Below are positions 61,932 through 64,000 of a DNA stretch of 64,000 nt, in pieces. The notes under the pieces are model-generated. The model saw only the letters and a list, made by a program, of their open reading frames with translations, was not told where the DNA came from and searched no databases. Both the position numbers and the translations under genes were made by a program. The stretch is from Hoeflea sp038900095 (GTDB taxonomy: Bacteria; Pseudomonadota; Alphaproteobacteria; Rhizobiales; Rhizobiaceae). The first letter of the stretch is position 1. The number at the start of each line of letters is the position of its first letter. The stretch is taken from contig NZ_JBBMQQ010000004.1 of NCBI RefSeq assembly GCF_038900095.1, positions 469,841 to 533,840 of the forward strand, written 5' to 3'.

Positions 61932-62193
61932 GGCGCGCTTATACGCCAATTGCCGTAGGGTGCAATCGGTGCTGTGCCCATGCTTTTGCGACCGCACCGC
62001 AAGGGGCCGCCGCGGCAGGCCGGGGGCGGGTCTGGAAGAACTGTCGGTTTTTGTCTCAATCCGTGTTGACACGGGAACCTCTCGCCGTCATAACGCCGAC
62101 CGCGGTACAGGTGTTTCCAACCAATCACTTGGCCCGCGACGCCTGAAGCTTTCAGGCTGTCCATCTTGGATGCATGACCCTGACGGCTGGTCC

Positions 62194-62278
62194 GGAGGAA
62201 TGCCCGAGTGGTTAAAGGGGACGGACTGTAAATCCGTTGGCTTCGCCTACGTTGGTTCAAATCCAACTTCCTCCACCA
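62194..62278 (+). tRNA. tRNA-Tyr (GUA)
   Basis: The class II tRNA starts GGAGGAATGCCCGAGTGG, has anticodon loop CTGTAAA (GTA), a long variable arm and encoded CCA at 62276-62278. Confidence 0.97.
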
Positions 62279-62297
62279 CCGTCGCGGGGTCATGAAT

Positions 62298-62371
62298 GCG
62301 GGTATAGCTCAATGGTAGAGCAGCAGCCTTCCAAGCTGAATACGCGGGTTCGATTCCCGCTACCCGCTCCA
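62298..62371 (+). tRNA. tRNA-Gly (UCC)
   Basis: It starts GCGGGTATAGCTCAATGG, has anticodon loop CTTCCAA (TCC) and ends with encoded CCA. It lies 19 bp behind tRNA-Tyr, probably in one transcript. Its 3' end is the likely attB of the following integrase. Confidence 0.97.
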
Positions 62372-62452
62372 AACCAAGCGGTTGAATGTATTCAGATTTC
62401 GTGCTGTTCAACAATTTAGCCAATTCCACAGTTCCACACGGTTCCATGCGAT

Positions 62453-63652
62453 TTACGATTCGCGCATCTTGCGCCGGGCATCGGCAACCAGGCGCGACAC
62501 CTTCACGCCATCGTCACGGACATAGCCAAGCGTCGTTCGAGGGTTCGAGTGACCGGCAAATTTGCCGGCGATCGATATCCCCAATGCTTCTTCGACTTCG
62601 GTCACGGCTCCTGCGCGCGTGTCCATCGACCACACGTCATCAGGCACACCGACCTCGCGGGCGATGGTTCTCCACAGTTTCGTGTACTCGCGATTCCAGT
62701 AGGGCAGGCCGGTGTTCTCGTTGACGATCAGCGGCCCGAACTTCGGAAGCGCCATTTTTGCCAGTACCGACTGAACCATCGGATAGCCCGACAGGTCATG
62801 CGCCGGCGCTGCCTTGTTGCCCGAGATATTGCTCGGCCGGAAAACCCCGTCCGCGTCGATATCGGCCACGGTAGGCCCGACCCAGCGACTGCCGCCACGG
62901 ATCACCCCGCCGCTGCCATCAGCGCCCGGCTGCCATTCGCCGATGATGTGGATCCTGCGCAAGCCGCTGTCCCATTGCAGCGCCTGGGTGAGCGCAAGCG
63001 AGTAGGCGCCACGCTGCATTGCCTCGGTGACGATCGCCTGCGCCCATTCGTAGGTCAGGGCGACCTTGCGGGGCTTCGGTGCCGCAAACTTCATCACAGC
63101 GAGGATTTCGCGTGCTTCCTGACAGCCTGGCAGCTTCTCGGCCACTCCGTAGCTCAAGATCGCCCGGACCTTCCTGATCGCGCCGTGTGCAGTGCGCTGG
63201 CCGCGCTTGAGCCAGTTTTCATACCAGCGCTTGAAGTCGCTGCCGCGCAGCGCGCCGATGGCTCGCTCGCCGACATGCTTCTCGATCATCCGCAACGATG
63301 GTTCATAGTCGCGCTGGCGGGTGGTGTGCTTGAGCCCCTGATAGGGCGATGACGGATCGCGCCGGTAACAGCTGATCAGCGAGGCGATGGTTCCATCGAA
63401 CTCGATTCGCGGATCGAACTCGCTGTTGACCGGGATGGTGAGCAGTTCATCGAACAACTCCTGTGTCCACGCGGTGCATAGCGCGTTGACGGTTTTCATC
63501 GGCGCATCGGAGGGAATCACCCTCGATGCGACATCTGAAAGATCGATCGGCGCGGCCTTGATGGCCCGCGCGGGGATCCAGTAGCGAAGCTCAGTTCCGT
63601 TTGCGCCGGCCTTGGCCTTGTAGCCCGGTCGGTCTGATTTTACGATTTTCAT
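62453..63652 (-). CDS. tyrosine-type site-specific integrase
   Basis: The 399-residue integrase has a middle SAM-like core-binding domain (about 105-190) and a C-terminal catalytic domain. Catalytic Arg is in WDSGLRRIHIIG, the second Arg in MDTRAGAVTEVEEA (DTRAG in place of HxLR), the His in AGHSNPRTT and the nucleophilic Tyr in LGYVRD. This matches phage-type integrases. AAGGAG eight bases before the ATG at 63652 supports the start. It should recombine in the tRNA-Gly 3' end. Confidence 0.9.
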   Translation of the reverse strand: MKIVKSDRPGYKAKAGANGTELRYWIPARAIKAAPIDLSDVASRVIPSDAPMKTVNALCTAWTQELFDELLTIPVNSEFDPRIEFDGTIASLISCYRRDPSSPYQGLKHTTRQRDYEPSLRMIEKHVGERAIGALRGSDFKRWYENWLKRGQRTAHGAIRKVRAILSYGVAEKLPGCQEAREILAVMKFAAPKPRKVALTYEWAQAIVTEAMQRGAYSLALTQALQWDSGLRRIHIIGEWQPGADGSGGVIRGGSRWVGPTVADIDADGVFRPSNISGNKAAPAHDLSGYPMVQSVLAKMALPKFGPLIVNENTGLPYWNREYTKLWRTIAREVGVPDDVWSMDTRAGAVTEVEEALGISIAGKFAGHSNPRTTLGYVRDDGVKVSRLVADARRKMRES

Positions 63653-64000
63653 GTGAAGTTCTCCTTACCATCGGCGGCTTTGCCGACCATGGAAGGATTG
63701 TTCAGGCCCGAGCGTATGTCAAAGTAGCTGTAACCACATGTAATCGCATTGTACGGCGGCGTTTCAGCTCAGCGCGTCACGTGTAGTCGTTCGGAAAGCT
63801 ATGCACTTGCCGAATGGTGCCTATCCAGTTCTTCTCAATTGCGATCAACAACGGATCCTGTTCGAACTGCTTATGTTTCAGTACCAACCGAGATTTCTCA
63901 GACACAATATGTTGTGGTGGGGGAGAGGTGGCTCGGGAAAACTGCACAGCAGGGATAAGTGGAATTTCTGCCTGAGTTTGGCTTAGATGCCGGAAACAGG
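63653..64000. other. island DNA to the right edge, no gene assigned
   Basis: This 348-bp AT-richer stretch has only short frames of no recognisable family. A gene could begin near 63950 and continue beyond the window. I assign none. Confidence 0.4.

Larger units (their letters stand above)
62352..64000. mobile_element. left end of a second integrative element (partial)
   Basis: A tyrosine integrase lies directly after the 3' end of tRNA-Gly and points toward it, the typical arrangement for a phage or ICE integrated in that tRNA. DNA beyond the integrase is visibly AT-richer than the window average. The element continues past the right edge, so its cargo and second att site cannot be seen. 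Confidence 0.7.

Noticed and set aside
63749..63986. short plus-strand frames at the right edge
   Set aside because: No similarity, no ribosome site and only about 60 codons in AT-rich island DNA.

Overview
The window looks like chromosomal DNA of a high-GC alphaproteobacterium of the Rhizobiales (Hyphomicrobiales), in the broad neighbourhood of Hoeflea, Rhizobium and Mesorhizobium. The reasons are a divK-pleD operon, mitochondrial-type complex I subunit NDUFA12, an RNase E with an acidic insert in its S1 domain, a type III GatCAB amidotransferase set, and the pleD-rpmG-MFS-Nudix-DUF983-rnr-topA-dprA-plsY-pyrC-pyrB gene order that I recall from rhizobia. The species assignment is inference; no rRNA gene is present.

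Layout. 1-1.8 kb: divK and pleD, cell-cycle and c-di-GMP signalling. 2.2-14.5 kb: a long minus-strand housekeeping block with ribosomal protein L33, an MFS permease, Nudix, DUF983, RNase R, topoisomerase I, DprA, PlsY, a degenerate PyrC (probably a structural partner of PyrB) and PyrB. 14.6-19.5 kb: an AidB-like acyl-CoA dehydrogenase, an AEC carrier, two small membrane proteins, ruvX and a UPF0173 hydrolase. 19.6-28.5 kb: a methyltransferase, gatC, gatA and gatB with four scattered GNAT acetyltransferases, a YjhX-family protein, DUF6455, a DM13 protein and NDUFA12. 28.7-36.4 kb: a DUF2155 protein, then, on the minus strand, an OmpA-like envelope protein, aat, accC, accB, a DsbA-like protein and an M48 protease with TPR repeats. 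36.7-48.4 kb: an aminotransferase, RNase E with a long leader, a cell-wall amidase next to penicillin-binding protein 1A, prfB with an intact programmed +1 frameshift, and NAD kinase. 48.5-52.2 kb: a metal P-type ATPase and a membrane-bound spermidine synthase-like protein, separated by REP-like inverted repeats.

The accessory parts lie at the right. From about 52.35 to 60.89 kb, an 8.5 kb segment is bounded by an intact tRNA-Thr(UGU) gene and a diverged direct repeat of its 3' end. A degenerate IS3-type orfA sits just inside each boundary. The cargo is a single minus-strand gene train: TRAP transporter (dctP, dctQ, dctM), PanB-like aldolase, HMG-CoA lyase-like enzyme, class III CoA-transferase and a LysR regulator. 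It reads as a self-contained uptake-and-degradation module for a branched carboxylic acid, and it is the most interesting system in the window. After it come rlmB, tRNA-Tyr and tRNA-Gly. Immediately after tRNA-Gly a tyrosine integrase begins a second island that runs off the right edge in AT-richer DNA.

No CRISPR array, rRNA operon, complete insertion sequence or replication origin was seen.
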